A stretch of DNA of 64,000 nt. Source: UBA6522 sp965221035. Its GTDB lineage: Bacteria > Pseudomonadota > Gammaproteobacteria > Steroidobacterales > Rariloculaceae. Position numbers and translations under genes: made by a program. Where the stretch lies: NCBI GenBank assembly GCA_965221035.1, contig OZ244860.1, forward strand, positions 1 to 64,000, in the 5' to 3' direction. Positions within the stretch are counted from its first letter, which is position 1. The number at the start of each line of letters is the position of its first letter. Positions 1 to 8,581 of this stretch are shown here, one piece after another. Under the pieces are notes generated by a model. That model was given only the letters and a program-made list of their open reading frames with translations. It was not told the DNA's origin and made no database searches.

Positions 1-1
1 C

Positions 2-574
2 GATGCCGTTGACGAACACACGATGCCCCGACCGTATCTCGACCGGACGCAGAAGGCGGGCGGCTGCCAAGCCGACCGTACCCAGTCCGGCGGCTTCCGC
101 GAACGTGAATCCTTCTGGTATCGGGATGGCATGACCGGCTGGAGCGACCACGTACTCGGAATATCCGCCGTTCAATCCGTCGATGTTCATGAGCCCGATC
201 ATGGTGAATACAGCATCCCCCACCGACAGGCCCGTCACCCCCAGGCCGGTTTCGGCAATTGTCCCCGCTGCGTCGAATCCCGGAATTCGCACGGGCGGTT
301 CGACCGGTGGAGGTCTACCGTTCGGCTGCGGTCTGCCGCTATATCCCACACGCATCTTCCAGTCCACCGGATTGACCGCGGCAGCGTGCACCCGTATCAG
401 CACCTGGCCGGGGCCCGGCTCCAGCACCGGTACGGATTGCAGCTGCAGAACCTCCGGTCCGCCATTGCCCGTTTGGACCATGGCCTGTTGGGTAGTCGGC
501 ACATCGGCCGGAGTCCGACTGGCCAACAGCGCTATCGCGACTCCAATGAGCAATTTCGTGGACTCTCGACTCAC
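2..574 (-). CDS. Exported MDR-family quinone reductase-like protein (3' end beyond window)
   Basis: Medium-chain dehydrogenase/reductase of the quinone oxidoreductase type, read right to left and cut by the left window edge. The family GroES-like start (NGGPEVLQLQSVPVLEPGPG) and the following VNPVDWKMR are clear and match NAD(P)H:quinone/zeta-crystallin-like reductases. A GTG codon at 574 adds about 31 residues ahead of the usual family start; they form a short basic segment, a hydrophobic stretch (LLIGVAIALLA) and a TPA-DVP cleavage-like site, suggesting export. An ATG at 481 would give a cytoplasmic version of normal length. Zinc ligands are not visible in the part present. The substrate is unknown. 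The next gene, transcribed away from it, is another MDR protein. Confidence 0.7.
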   Translation of the reverse strand, partial: MSRESTKLLIGVAIALLASRTPADVPTTQQAMVQTGNGGPEVLQLQSVPVLEPGPGQVLIRVHAAAVNPVDWKMRVGYSGRPQPNGRPPPVEPPVRIPGFDAAGTIAETGLGVTGLSVGDAVFTMIGLMNIDGLNGGYSEYVVAPAGHAIPIPEGFTFAEAAGLGTVGLAAARLLRPVEIRSGHRVFVNGI

Positions 575-791
575 TGTGGCTAACCTTGCGTTGGGCTTCG
601 ATTGTTGAGCGGTTGGGATTCAATCGGACGGGCAATTTCAAGAAGCCTTGCCGCCGATCCGTCAATGCCCACCCGCGATCCTGCAATAATAGCGAAGCGG
701 TGATTGGTTGCGCACATCAGCAATATCAATCGCGGCTATCCGCGCAACCGATTTTCCACACGGCACCGGAGCCACTAGCCTAGGGATCGAC

Positions 792-1853
792 GTGAAGACC
801 TTTTTCGCAAACGCACAAGTCGTCGGGCGCGTTGTCCTCAAGACCACCGAGATCGGCGAACCATCACCAAACGAATTGTTGCTCAGGGCAGAGTTCAGTT
901 CGATGAGTCCCGGAACCGAGAGGTCGCTGATGGCAGGCCACATTCTGCCGCTGCCACAGCCTATCGGCTACAGTCTCGCGGCAACCGTCGTTGGTGTCGG
1001 GCGGTCCGTCGTCGAGTACGAGCCCGGCGACCGCGTGGTCGCCACAGCCAGACACGCCAATTTCCAGGTGGTGGATGAACGGCTTGTAACCCCGGTTCCC
1101 GAAGGCACCGATATGGAGCAAGCTGCTTTTTTCAACCTGGCGCATACCGCGCTGTACGGCATTCGGCGCTGCAGACTGCAGATAGGTGAACCGGCGCTCA
1201 TCATGGGTCAAGGGCTTGTTGGCGCCTTGACCGCGCGATTGGCGCGGATAGCCGGTGCGGCACCGGTCATCGTGACCGACGTGAACGATACCAGGTTGGA
1301 AATGGCGGCCAAACTGGGCGCCCACTTCGCGATCAATTCGGAAAGTCAGCCCGGAAGGCTGGCGCAAATCGTCGATGAACTCGGCCTGGATGGTATTCCG
1401 GTGGTCCTTGATACGACCGGTTTGCGTCAGCCACTCGAACAGGCCGTCGAATTGGTGGGTGAACGTGGCCGAATCATGCTGATGGCGAGCGTACAGGACG
1501 ACATTTCGTCGGAGGTTACCCAGCGGCTGATGATGAAGGGCGCCGTCCTGATCGGCGGATACGTCAATTCGAAGCCATTCGCGCTTCACCGCACAGACTT
1601 GACGATTGCTGGGGCGTGGCCGCCGGTTATCGCCGATGGCTCCGAGAGGTACGCCAACCGTGACGCCTGGACGAGCGACGAAGACATTCGCGCGGTTCTC
1701 GCCCTGATGCGTCATGGGACCCTCGATGCCGGGCCGCTGATCACTCATCGGTTTGCCGCGGACGAAATTCCCGGGGCCTATGACCTTGTGTGGAACAGGG
1801 AACCCTCCCTGCTCGGCGGCGTGATCGATTGGCGTTCGGAAGATCGAGACTAG
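792..1853 (+). CDS. Zinc-independent MDR-family dehydrogenase
   Basis: Medium-chain dehydrogenase/reductase of 353 residues. The start is placed at GTG 792, behind a TAGGGA purine run, because the family alignment begins at about MKTFFANAQVVGRV; an in-frame ATG at 708 would add 28 unrelated residues. The N-terminal GroES-like half contains SSMSPGTERSL, found in COG1063 members that lack the catalytic Cys-Gly-x-Asp zinc site. The Rossmann half shows the nucleotide motif GQGLVGA and an acidic residue at the end of the next strand (VTDVND), as in NAD-dependent enzymes. The gene is divergent from the exported MDR gene and ends 43 bp before the lipoprotein gene. The substrate cannot be told from sequence. 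Confidence 0.75.
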   Translation: MKTFFANAQVVGRVVLKTTEIGEPSPNELLLRAEFSSMSPGTERSLMAGHILPLPQPIGYSLAATVVGVGRSVVEYEPGDRVVATARHANFQVVDERLVTPVPEGTDMEQAAFFNLAHTALYGIRRCRLQIGEPALIMGQGLVGALTARLARIAGAAPVIVTDVNDTRLEMAAKLGAHFAINSESQPGRLAQIVDELGLDGIPVVLDTTGLRQPLEQAVELVGERGRIMLMASVQDDISSEVTQRLMMKGAVLIGGYVNSKPFALHRTDLTIAGAWPPVIADGSERYANRDAWTSDEDIRAVLALMRHGTLDAGPLITHRFAADEIPGAYDLVWNREPSLLGGVIDWRSEDRD

Positions 1854-1896
1854 CGCGTTGAAGGGCCGGACAAGTCGGATGAATGAGGAGACAAAG

Positions 1897-3801
1897 ATGA
1901 TCAATAGCCTATCAGCCCGAACTGCCGTTGGCGCCGTTACCGTCCTGTTTGCCGGTTGCGGGGAACAATACGTTCCTGCCGGGCCGAATACCGTTTCGTC
2001 GGGCCAGGACACGGTTCTGGAACTGCGGGCGACCTTTGAAGGCATGGCCACCAGCTTCGACCAGCGCGGCACTGACCGGTACAGCGTCGGGTACTTTGTG
2101 GAAGACGGCAGCATTGTCTCCGAGAATTCGCTGCTGGCCGATGAGGATCGCGAAGTTTCAGAGCTGGATCTCGACATTTTCGCAAGGGGCGAGGGGTTCA
2201 GTGCAGTCATGGCGAAGGGTGAGGAAACCGAGATCGGCATCTCCGGTTCCATCATTGCGCAGGATGATGGGGATGGACGAGGCGCATCCGACTTCTCGGG
2301 GCTCGGCGCCATGGTGATTGCTTCGGATCATGCCGATGTCACCCTCGACTCGATTAACATCGTAACCGACGGTATTCTGAGGGCCGCCTTTATCTCCGAC
2401 GAATTTGCCAGCGTCATGGTGAAGAATTCGACGGTCAGGGCGATGGGGGCCAACTCGCTGACGGATCTCTTCGAAGGCTACGCCAACGGTGCGAACATGA
2501 GGTTGATGCTTTCGCCTCCCTGGGTGCTGGGCATCCAGGGCGCGGTTCGCGTCGGCAATATGCTTGGGGAGAGTTCTACCCTGTCGGTGGTGAATTCCAC
2601 CGTGACATCCGGTGGCTGGGCAGTCCTTTCCACCGACGCGGGTAGGAACGCCCGAATGAATGTCGTCGACTCGACCCTCAAGGTCCTTCCCGAAGACGAA
2701 GGCGGGATGACATCAGGACCGTTCGCGTACCACGCCGATTATGGTACCGGATATGGCACGTACCTTATCGGCAACTCGGTGCAGAACTTTTATGGCACAA
2801 CTTTCGAGGGGATGACCTACGCATCGATATTCACCGGTGGCGAGGCTTTCTACCGGTCATCAAATGGCGACATCCTTCTCAAGGATGCCGAAGATGCCGA
2901 CATCGAAACAGTATCCGGCAACGGTCGGCCCACCGTTATCGATACGGTTTTCGGCTTCATGACGCACGGTGGCGCCTCAATTCATGTGCTGGACGGCACA
3001 CAGGTGAATACCCGAGAGGCGGCATTTCTGTACAAGGCCGGTAACGTCCGTATTGTCGTGGATGACGCCCGGTTGAATCCCGACTCGGGCGTGATTCTGC
3101 AGATGATCGATAACGACGACCGCACGGTCGGCGGCTCCATGGAGGCATTCAACACCGAGTTCAATGAACCGGACGGCTGGCCGTCGGAAAATGGTAACGT
3201 GACGCCCGGCGGGGTCGCCGTCATCGGTGCCATGCCGCCGGGAGGTCCGCCACCGGGCGGTTCCGGTGGTATGGAAGGTGGACCCGACGCCCCGCCCGGT
3301 GGTCCGGGTACGCCTGGCGGTCCGGGTGCGCCAATGGGCCCCATGGCCGAACCCGGAGTAGTGATGTCGTTGACCCATGGTGACTATCAAGGCGACGTCT
3401 ACAACGGCACCGGCTATTACATGCAGGGCGCGGTGCCGCTGGAGGTAACCATTGGCGAGGGCGCAAGCCTTGCCGGTGCCATCTCCCTGACCGAGACCCG
3501 TCATGTGGACGAGAACGGCGAGCAGAATACCCATTTCACCATCAACGAGTATTATTACCTCGGTCACGTCGAGAACCGCAACTACAGGAACGGATACAGC
3601 GAAGTCGACGTGGTTATCGATAACGGCGGTGTATGGACGGTCACCGGCGAGAGTTTCTTGAGCTCGCTTGCCGTCAATGCGGGTAGTGTTGTCGGCGTCG
3701 ATGGCAGAGATGTCGTTGTGACGGTGGATGGAGTTCCAACGACCGTGGAGGCTGGCGGCAGCTACGAGGGCGATATTGTCGTCTCGCTCACCAACCTGTG
3801 A
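1897..3801 (+). CDS. Large lipoprotein with beta-helix-like passenger and Gly-Pro-rich segment
   Basis: A 634-residue exported protein of unknown function. The ATG at 1897 sits six bases after GAGGAG; upstream TTG 1858 and ATG 1879 are in frame but lack this spacing. The signal peptide ends in a lipobox (VLFAGC, Cys about residue 20), so outer-membrane anchoring is inferred. The body alternates short strands with turns and has repeated 'V-V-x-N-S-T-V' phrases (VKNSTVRAMGA, SVVNSTVTSGG, VVDSTLKV) typical of right-handed parallel beta-helix or autotransporter passenger folds. Residues about 445-490 are a collagen-like Gly/Pro-rich tract, and the final 60 residues resume strand-rich sequence (VWTVTGESFLSSLAV). 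No catalytic motif or C-terminal translocator barrel is recognised. A secreted hydrolase follows 16 bp downstream and is probably co-transcribed. Confidence 0.75.
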   Translation: MINSLSARTAVGAVTVLFAGCGEQYVPAGPNTVSSGQDTVLELRATFEGMATSFDQRGTDRYSVGYFVEDGSIVSENSLLADEDREVSELDLDIFARGEGFSAVMAKGEETEIGISGSIIAQDDGDGRGASDFSGLGAMVIASDHADVTLDSINIVTDGILRAAFISDEFASVMVKNSTVRAMGANSLTDLFEGYANGANMRLMLSPPWVLGIQGAVRVGNMLGESSTLSVVNSTVTSGGWAVLSTDAGRNARMNVVDSTLKVLPEDEGGMTSGPFAYHADYGTGYGTYLIGNSVQNFYGTTFEGMTYASIFTGGEAFYRSSNGDILLKDAEDADIETVSGNGRPTVIDTVFGFMTHGGASIHVLDGTQVNTREAAFLYKAGNVRIVVDDARLNPDSGVILQMIDNDDRTVGGSMEAFNTEFNEPDGWPSENGNVTPGGVAVIGAMPPGGPPPGGSGGMEGGPDAPPGGPGTPGGPGAPMGPMAEPGVVMSLTHGDYQGDVYNGTGYYMQGAVPLEVTIGEGASLAGAISLTETRHVDENGEQNTHFTINEYYYLGHVENRNYRNGYSEVDVVIDNGGVWTVTGESFLSSLAVNAGSVVGVDGRDVVVTVDGVPTTVEAGGSYEGDIVVSLTNL

Positions 3802-3817
3802 CCTGTAGGAGAGGCAC

Positions 3818-4750
3818 ATGAGAAAATCATCTGGACTCGGTTCCGTCACCATGTTTGCGGTCGCTTTCCTGTTTACGTCAGGGGCTGCGAACGCACAAGC
3901 GAAGGTCGAGCGCAACGTCGTTTACGGCATGTATTCGGGCCTCGCCCTGCTGATGGATGTCTACTACCCGGAAAACCCGAATGGTTACGGTATCGTGTTC
4001 GTCTCCGGAAGCGGTTGGACGCGCGAACTCAGCCTGGATGCGACGCCCATCACTCAGACGGGGCAGGAAGAGGTTTACGCCGTGCCGCTGGCGGAAGCCG
4101 GCTATACGGTCTTCAACATCAACCACCGCGCCGCGCCGCGATTCCGCCATCCCGCGCACCTGGAAGACGCTCAAAGGGCCATCCGTTTCATTCGCCACCA
4201 TGCGGAAGAATTCGGCATCGATCCCGAGCGCATCGGCGCAATGGGCGGTTCGTCCGGCGCGCACCTGGTCAGCATGCTCGGCGTGATGGATGGGCACGGC
4301 GATCCGGACGATCCCAGCCCGGTCAACCACGAGAGCGCCAAGGCGCAGGTTGTCGTGGTAAGAGCGGCACCGACGGATTTTCGCGGCGATGCCGCGGCAC
4401 CGCTTTTCGGGTTCAGGGATACCGCCGGTCGGGAAGGGACCGCGGAATACAGGATGCTGGAGGAAGCCTCGCCAATCCTGTACGTAACGTCGGACGATGC
4501 CCCCTTTCTGCTGATACACGGCGACGCGGACCCTGTCGTGCCGTTCGAGCTTTCCGTCGCGATGCAGGCAGAACTCGAAAAAGCCGGAGTCAGCGCAAAC
4601 CTTGTCCGTGTCGAGGGCGGTGGCCATGGCCCGAGATTCGAAGCGACCCGGGTGATTGACGGCAGGAGGGTCAGGGCCGAGCCGCAAGATCCCCCGGACT
4701 ACATCGGTGCGATGATAGAGTGGTTTGATCGGTATCTGCCACGCAGGTAG
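3818..4750 (+). CDS. Secreted alpha/beta hydrolase (BD-FAE/esterase-like)
   Basis: A 310-residue serine hydrolase starting at ATG 3818 with a strong Shine-Dalgarno (AGGAGAGG). A Sec signal peptide ends near AANAQA (residue about 28). The nucleophile elbow is GGSSG with Ser145; the acid is in HGDADPVVP and the catalytic His in GGGHGPRF, giving a full triad in the order expected for acetyl-esterase or feruloyl-esterase-like enzymes. The oxyanion region is VSGSGWTRE in place of the common HGGG. It is probably co-transcribed with the beta-helix lipoprotein, so it may act on a substrate captured at the cell surface; that link is inference. It converges on the CoA-ligase gene with only 29 bp between them. 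Confidence 0.82.
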   Translation: MRKSSGLGSVTMFAVAFLFTSGAANAQAKVERNVVYGMYSGLALLMDVYYPENPNGYGIVFVSGSGWTRELSLDATPITQTGQEEVYAVPLAEAGYTVFNINHRAAPRFRHPAHLEDAQRAIRFIRHHAEEFGIDPERIGAMGGSSGAHLVSMLGVMDGHGDPDDPSPVNHESAKAQVVVVRAAPTDFRGDAAAPLFGFRDTAGREGTAEYRMLEEASPILYVTSDDAPFLLIHGDADPVVPFELSVAMQAELEKAGVSANLVRVEGGGHGPRFEATRVIDGRRVRAEPQDPPDYIGAMIEWFDRYLPRR

Positions 4751-4779
4751 GTATAGCCGCGAGCGAGCCCGGCGGACTT

Positions 4780-6282
4780 TCAATCCGAGGCCATCTCCCG
4801 CAGCGCCTGCGCCTTGAGAATGTGCTTCTGAAGCTTGCCCGAAGCCGTGCGGGGCAGGGTGTCGGTGATCACGGTGGTCTTCGGAACCTTGAATTTCGCG
4901 AGCCGCTGCCGGCAGTGCTCGAGTAGTTCCCCTTCCGTGACGGTCCGACCCGGCATCAGGATGACATAAAGGCGTCCCACCTCCCCCCAGCGTTCATCCG
5001 GCACGCCGACGACGGCGCTTTCGGCGACATCCGGCAACTCGGCGATGACGGCCTCGACTTCGGCCGGGTAGACGTTTTCGCCTCCTGAAATGAACATGTC
5101 CTTCTTGCGATCGACGATATTAAGGAAGCCGTCGGCATCCAGCATCCCGGCATCGCCCGTCCTGAACCAGCCGTCACTGAAGGCTTGCTCGGTCGCTGCG
5201 GGTTGGTTCCAGTAGCCGCGGGTGATGTTCGGGCCGCGCAACCACAACTCGCCGACATGTCCAGCCGGCAAGTCCTTGCCTTCGTCGTCGACGATGCGGG
5301 CCTCCATTGACAGAAACGGCGGGCCGCAGCTGCCGGCCTTGTCCAGCAGGGTAGCCAGATTCTGCGGCGGCATCCCGAAACCGGAGCCGATTTCGGACAT
5401 GCCGAAACCATCGGCGATGCGGATGCCCGCCTTGATGAAGGTTTCTGCGTTGGCCCTGGGATTCGGCGCCCCGCCGATCGCCCAGCAGGCCAGTTTGCGC
5501 AGGCTTGCCGCTTCGAAGCCCGGTTCATTCCAGATCCATGCCGACATTTGCGGAACGGAAAAATAGTGGGAGACGTTCAGGGCCGGGTCGGTAAGCCTCG
5601 ACAGCGTCGTCGGGGCGTCGAATCCGCGGGATACGAGCACGCTGGCGCCGGCCTGTATGGCGACGCGCGCCGCCGCAAACAGCCCGGCCGTGTGAAACAG
5701 CGGCATGTCGCATAGGAATACGCTACGCATCGACACGTCATTCGCATAGATGAAATTCACGCAGCCCCAGAATATGTTCTCCTCCGAAAGCATGACGCCC
5801 TTGGGCCGGCCGCTTGTGCCGGACGTATACAGGAGGGTCGAGACTTCATTGAAGGGGCGACGCGCCTGCGGGGTTGGAGACGATCCGGCCGACCCGAGTT
5901 GCGGGACCTGTGCGATGGGCATCCCGCGCGCCGCCGTTGCCGGTGGTTCATGGTCCGCGTCGTGAAACACGATCTCCGGTCCGGCATCCTCGGTCAACCT
6001 GTCGATTTCCGTCGGCGAAAGCCGCCAGTTCAACGGCACGAAAATGGCCCCGGCTCGGACGCCCGCATGTTGCAGGATGAGCATCTCGGCACAATTCATG
6101 GCGAGCGTCGCAATCCGCGCTCCACTTGCCGCGCCGAGCTTCCCGACCAGCCACGCGGCCAATCGGTCCACCGCGGCGTTCAGTTCGGCATAGGTCCAGC
6201 GTCGACCGGTCTGAAGGTCGACCAGCGCCTGATGACTCGGAGTGCTGCTCGCGTAGGTCGCGATCGGGTCGATGATGGGCAT
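4780..6282 (-). CDS. AMP-forming acyl/aryl-CoA ligase (feruloyl-CoA synthetase-like)
   Basis: ANL-superfamily ligase that activates a carboxylic acid through an acyl-adenylate to its CoA thioester. The chosen ATG at 6282 gives 500 residues, 25 bp after the preceding gene; a longer frame to 6369 would overlap that gene. Motifs in order are the phosphate loop YTSGTSGRPKG (about 152-162), the A5 motif GFGMSEIG, the DGWFRTGDAG hinge aspartate region, DRKKDMFISGGENVYP and the C-terminal catalytic lysine in PRTASGKLQKH. Substrate class is inferred from the neighbour: the upstream gene is a strong match to hydroxycinnamoyl-CoA hydratase-lyase, so a 4-hydroxycinnamic acid such as ferulate or p-coumarate is most likely. 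The two form an operon transcribed leftwards. Confidence 0.82.
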   Translation of the reverse strand: MPIIDPIATYASSTPSHQALVDLQTGRRWTYAELNAAVDRLAAWLVGKLGAASGARIATLAMNCAEMLILQHAGVRAGAIFVPLNWRLSPTEIDRLTEDAGPEIVFHDADHEPPATAARGMPIAQVPQLGSAGSSPTPQARRPFNEVSTLLYTSGTSGRPKGVMLSEENIFWGCVNFIYANDVSMRSVFLCDMPLFHTAGLFAAARVAIQAGASVLVSRGFDAPTTLSRLTDPALNVSHYFSVPQMSAWIWNEPGFEAASLRKLACWAIGGAPNPRANAETFIKAGIRIADGFGMSEIGSGFGMPPQNLATLLDKAGSCGPPFLSMEARIVDDEGKDLPAGHVGELWLRGPNITRGYWNQPAATEQAFSDGWFRTGDAGMLDADGFLNIVDRKKDMFISGGENVYPAEVEAVIAELPDVAESAVVGVPDERWGEVGRLYVILMPGRTVTEGELLEHCRQRLAKFKVPKTTVITDTLPRTASGKLQKHILKAQALREMASD

Positions 6283-6307
6283 CACGGCTTTCGTTGTGGG
6301 CCGATTG

Positions 6308-7150
6308 TCAGCCGGATGCGCTTGACTTGTCGTATTCGCCGAGGCCTGGTTTGTAGGATTTCTCATCAAGAAACTGCTTCATGCCTTCCAGGCGTCCTTC
6401 GGACTCGTCGTGCCAGTTCAGCGCTTCCTGGGCTCGAATCAGGTAGTCCTCCGCGTTGCCATAGGTCATCTCGCGCACATGGCGGACCGCATCCTTGGTG
6501 GCTTTCAGGGTCTTGAGGTTTTTCTTGAGCAGATTCCGCGCGACTTGGGTCACGCGCTCCTCGAGTTGGTCCGCCGGCACGGATTCATTGACCAGTCCCG
6601 CGGCTTCCGCCTGCGGTCCAAGCAGGTTTTCGCCGAGCAAGGCATGGTACATGGCCTTGCGCAAGGGCATCAGCTCGGTCGCCACCTTGGTGGCGCCTCC
6701 GCCAGGCAGGATGCCCCAGTTGATCTCCGAAAGTCCGAACTGGGCTTCGTCGGAACAGAAGGCGAGATCGCACGCGAACAGCGGTCCGTAACCGCCACCG
6801 AAACACCAGCCGTTGACCATGGCAATCGTGACTTTCTGGTACCAGCGCAACCGCTCCCACCAGGCGTAAGCTTCGCGTTGCGCATGGCGGATGGCCCCGA
6901 GTCCTTGCGCCTCCGTCTCGCGGAAGTATTCCTTGAGGTCCATTCCGGCCGACCAGGCGGTGCCTTCTCCCGTCAGCACCAGCACGCCGACATCGTCGCG
7001 AAATTCCAGATCTTCAATGACGCGCAGCATCTGCCGGTTGAGTTTCGGGCTCATGCAATTGCGCTTCTCCGGGCGATTGAACTTCACCCAGGCAATGCCG
7101 TCCCGAACTTCGAATGCCACGGTATCCTTCTCTGCGCGTTCCTTGGTCAT
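6308..7150 (-). CDS. ech: p-Hydroxycinnamoyl-CoA hydratase/lyase (vanillin-forming)
   Basis: Crotonase-fold enzyme that hydrates feruloyl-, caffeoyl- or coumaroyl-CoA and cleaves the product to the aromatic aldehyde plus acetyl-CoA. The 280-residue sequence closely follows characterised Pseudomonas HCHL/Ech: NRPEKRN, SAGMDLKEYFRE, IAMVNGWCFGGG, FGLSEINWGI and GMKQFLDEKSYKPGL. Residues equivalent to the functional set of that enzyme are present (Tyr75, Glu142, Tyr236 here). The start is ATG 7150, preceded by GGAG; an in-frame ATG at 7222 would add an unrelated extension. It lies upstream of the CoA ligase in the same operon and is divergent from a PepSY membrane protein gene. No vanillin dehydrogenase gene is visible nearby, so the rest of the pathway must lie elsewhere. 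Confidence 0.85.
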   Translation of the reverse strand: MTKERAEKDTVAFEVRDGIAWVKFNRPEKRNCMSPKLNRQMLRVIEDLEFRDDVGVLVLTGEGTAWSAGMDLKEYFRETEAQGLGAIRHAQREAYAWWERLRWYQKVTIAMVNGWCFGGGYGPLFACDLAFCSDEAQFGLSEINWGILPGGGATKVATELMPLRKAMYHALLGENLLGPQAEAAGLVNESVPADQLEERVTQVARNLLKKNLKTLKATKDAVRHVREMTYGNAEDYLIRAQEALNWHDESEGRLEGMKQFLDEKSYKPGLGEYDKSSASG

Positions 7151-7278
7151 GCTTTCTGCTCCGGTAATTTTATGCCGCCTCCGCTGGAAAGTGCCGGGCA
7201 AATGGCCCTCGGACCCAACCATTTCCAGCGGTACAGACTATCTAATCAGATCGGAAATGCTCGTGCGCGGTGAAGCAC

Positions 7279-7284
7279 ATTATA
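7279..7284 (-). promoter_or_regulatory. Candidate -10 box for the hydroxycinnamate operon
   Basis: On the minus strand this AT-rich part of the 272-bp divergent intergenic region reads TATAAT, about 130 bp ahead of the hydratase-lyase start. No good -35 hexamer stands at 16-18 bp. A small inverted repeat (ATCT-AATC-AGAT, 7240-7251) lies between it and the gene and could be an operator; such operons are often controlled by MarR-type repressors, but none is encoded here. Confidence 0.3.
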
Positions 7285-7422
7285 TTAATTTTTTGAAGAA
7301 CGGCGGTTGCTGAATGCGTTGATATAGTGTGTCACGCAGACAAGCCCGCACGATGGTTGCGGGCAGGCGGGCGCGCAAGGTAAGCGCAACCGCAAGGCGC
7401 ACGTAACCGACAGGGTGGGAGC

Positions 7423-8580
7423 ATGTTCAGGAAAACAGTCTTCTGGATGCACCTTGGAACCGGCGTCGTCGTCGGCCTTGTGGTCGCGATGATGTCCCTG
7501 ACGGGCGTCCTGCTTACCTACGAGCGCCAGATGGTGGGGTGGGCCGATTCCAGCTCTTGGCCGTCGCCGGCGGAAAACGCGTCCCGGGTGAGTGTCGAAG
7601 AAATCGTGGCGAGTGCTTCGGCATCCGGCATCAGGGCGGGGCGCGTGACCTACTACAGCGATCCGGCCTTGCCCGTACTCGTTGGCGGAGGGCGCCGCGA
7701 TCCGTCCACGTACGTTGATGCCTATACGGGCGCCGTCCTCGGTGTGCCCAGCAATGGCATGCGCGACGTGATGCAGACATTGACCGGATGGCACAGGTGG
7801 TTCGATGTTGACGGCGAGCATCGCGCGACCGCGGAATTCATCACCGGCTGGAGCAATTTCCTGTTCCTGTTCCTGATCGTTTCCGGTGCGTATCTGTGGC
7901 TGCCCAAGATCATGCGTTGGCCGTTGTTTCGACAGCGGCTGCGGTTCGCGGGGCATTACCGCAACGCCAAGGAGCGGGATTTCTATTGGCACCATATCTT
8001 TGCGGCCTGGTCGTTTGCGCCCCTGGTCGTTGTGATCGCGACGGGCGTCGTTATTTCCTTTCCATGGGCCAACAGGCTGCTCACCGATCTGGTCGGAGAT
8101 GAGCCGGGACGTCCTGTCGAGGCCGCTGTTGCGGAGGCACAGGCGTCGGGCGATCCCATGAGCCTGGATGAATTGCTGCGCCGGGCGATGGCGCAGACAC
8201 CGTCGTGGAATTCCATCGCGATGACCGTGCCGGAGCCAGGAAGCCGGACCGTGTCATTCCAGGTCGACACCGGGTCGGGTCGGCAGCCGCACCTGCGGAC
8301 CACGGTGATGCTTGACGCCTATACGGGCAAGGTTGTCGGGTCGAGCGTCTTTTCGGACCTGCCGGCGGCGAGCCGGGCCATTTCCTGGAACCGCTACCTG
8401 CACACCGGTGAGTCATTCGGTTTCATCGGTCAGACGATCGCCGGGCTGGTCTCGTTTGCCAGCCTGATCATGGTCTGGACCGGATTTGCGCTGGCCTGGC
8501 GCCGATTGATCGTTCCACTATATCGTCACCGCGGACGACCGGTTCGCGACGTTCACGCTGCCGAAAACACGGGGGGCTGA
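7423..8580 (+). CDS. PepSY-domain inner-membrane protein
   Basis: A 385-residue membrane protein of the PepSY-associated TM family (PiuB / iron-regulated membrane protein type). It starts at ATG 7423 after GGGAG. Transmembrane segments are visible near residues 8-32 (LGTGVVVGLVVAMMSLTGVLL), about 145-165 (FLFLFLIVSGAYLWLPK), about 190-215 and near the C-terminus, with PepSY-like periplasmic portions in between (DAYTGAVLG and DAYTGKVVG occur in both halves, indicating an internal duplication). Family members are linked to iron-siderophore uptake or to reductase-like functions; the exact job is unknown. One base separates it from the secreted metallo-hydrolase gene, so the two are almost certainly translationally coupled. 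Confidence 0.8.
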   Translation: MFRKTVFWMHLGTGVVVGLVVAMMSLTGVLLTYERQMVGWADSSSWPSPAENASRVSVEEIVASASASGIRAGRVTYYSDPALPVLVGGGRRDPSTYVDAYTGAVLGVPSNGMRDVMQTLTGWHRWFDVDGEHRATAEFITGWSNFLFLFLIVSGAYLWLPKIMRWPLFRQRLRFAGHYRNAKERDFYWHHIFAAWSFAPLVVVIATGVVISFPWANRLLTDLVGDEPGRPVEAAVAEAQASGDPMSLDELLRRAMAQTPSWNSIAMTVPEPGSRTVSFQVDTGSGRQPHLRTTVMLDAYTGKVVGSSVFSDLPAASRAISWNRYLHTGESFGFIGQTIAGLVSFASLIMVWTGFALAWRRLIVPLYRHRGRPVRDVHAAENTGG

Positions 8581-8581
8581 A

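Noticed and set aside
864..2312. A 482-codon minus-strand frame over the MDR gene and the lipoprotein gene
   Set aside because: The plus-strand genes carry clear cofactor and lipobox motifs and ribosome sites; the reverse translation is low-complexity Ser/Arg-rich without structure.
3229..3360. Gly-Pro tract of the lipoprotein as a CRISPR- or repeat-like element
   Set aside because: The DNA repetition follows from the coding of Gly-Gly-Pro and stays in frame within the gene.
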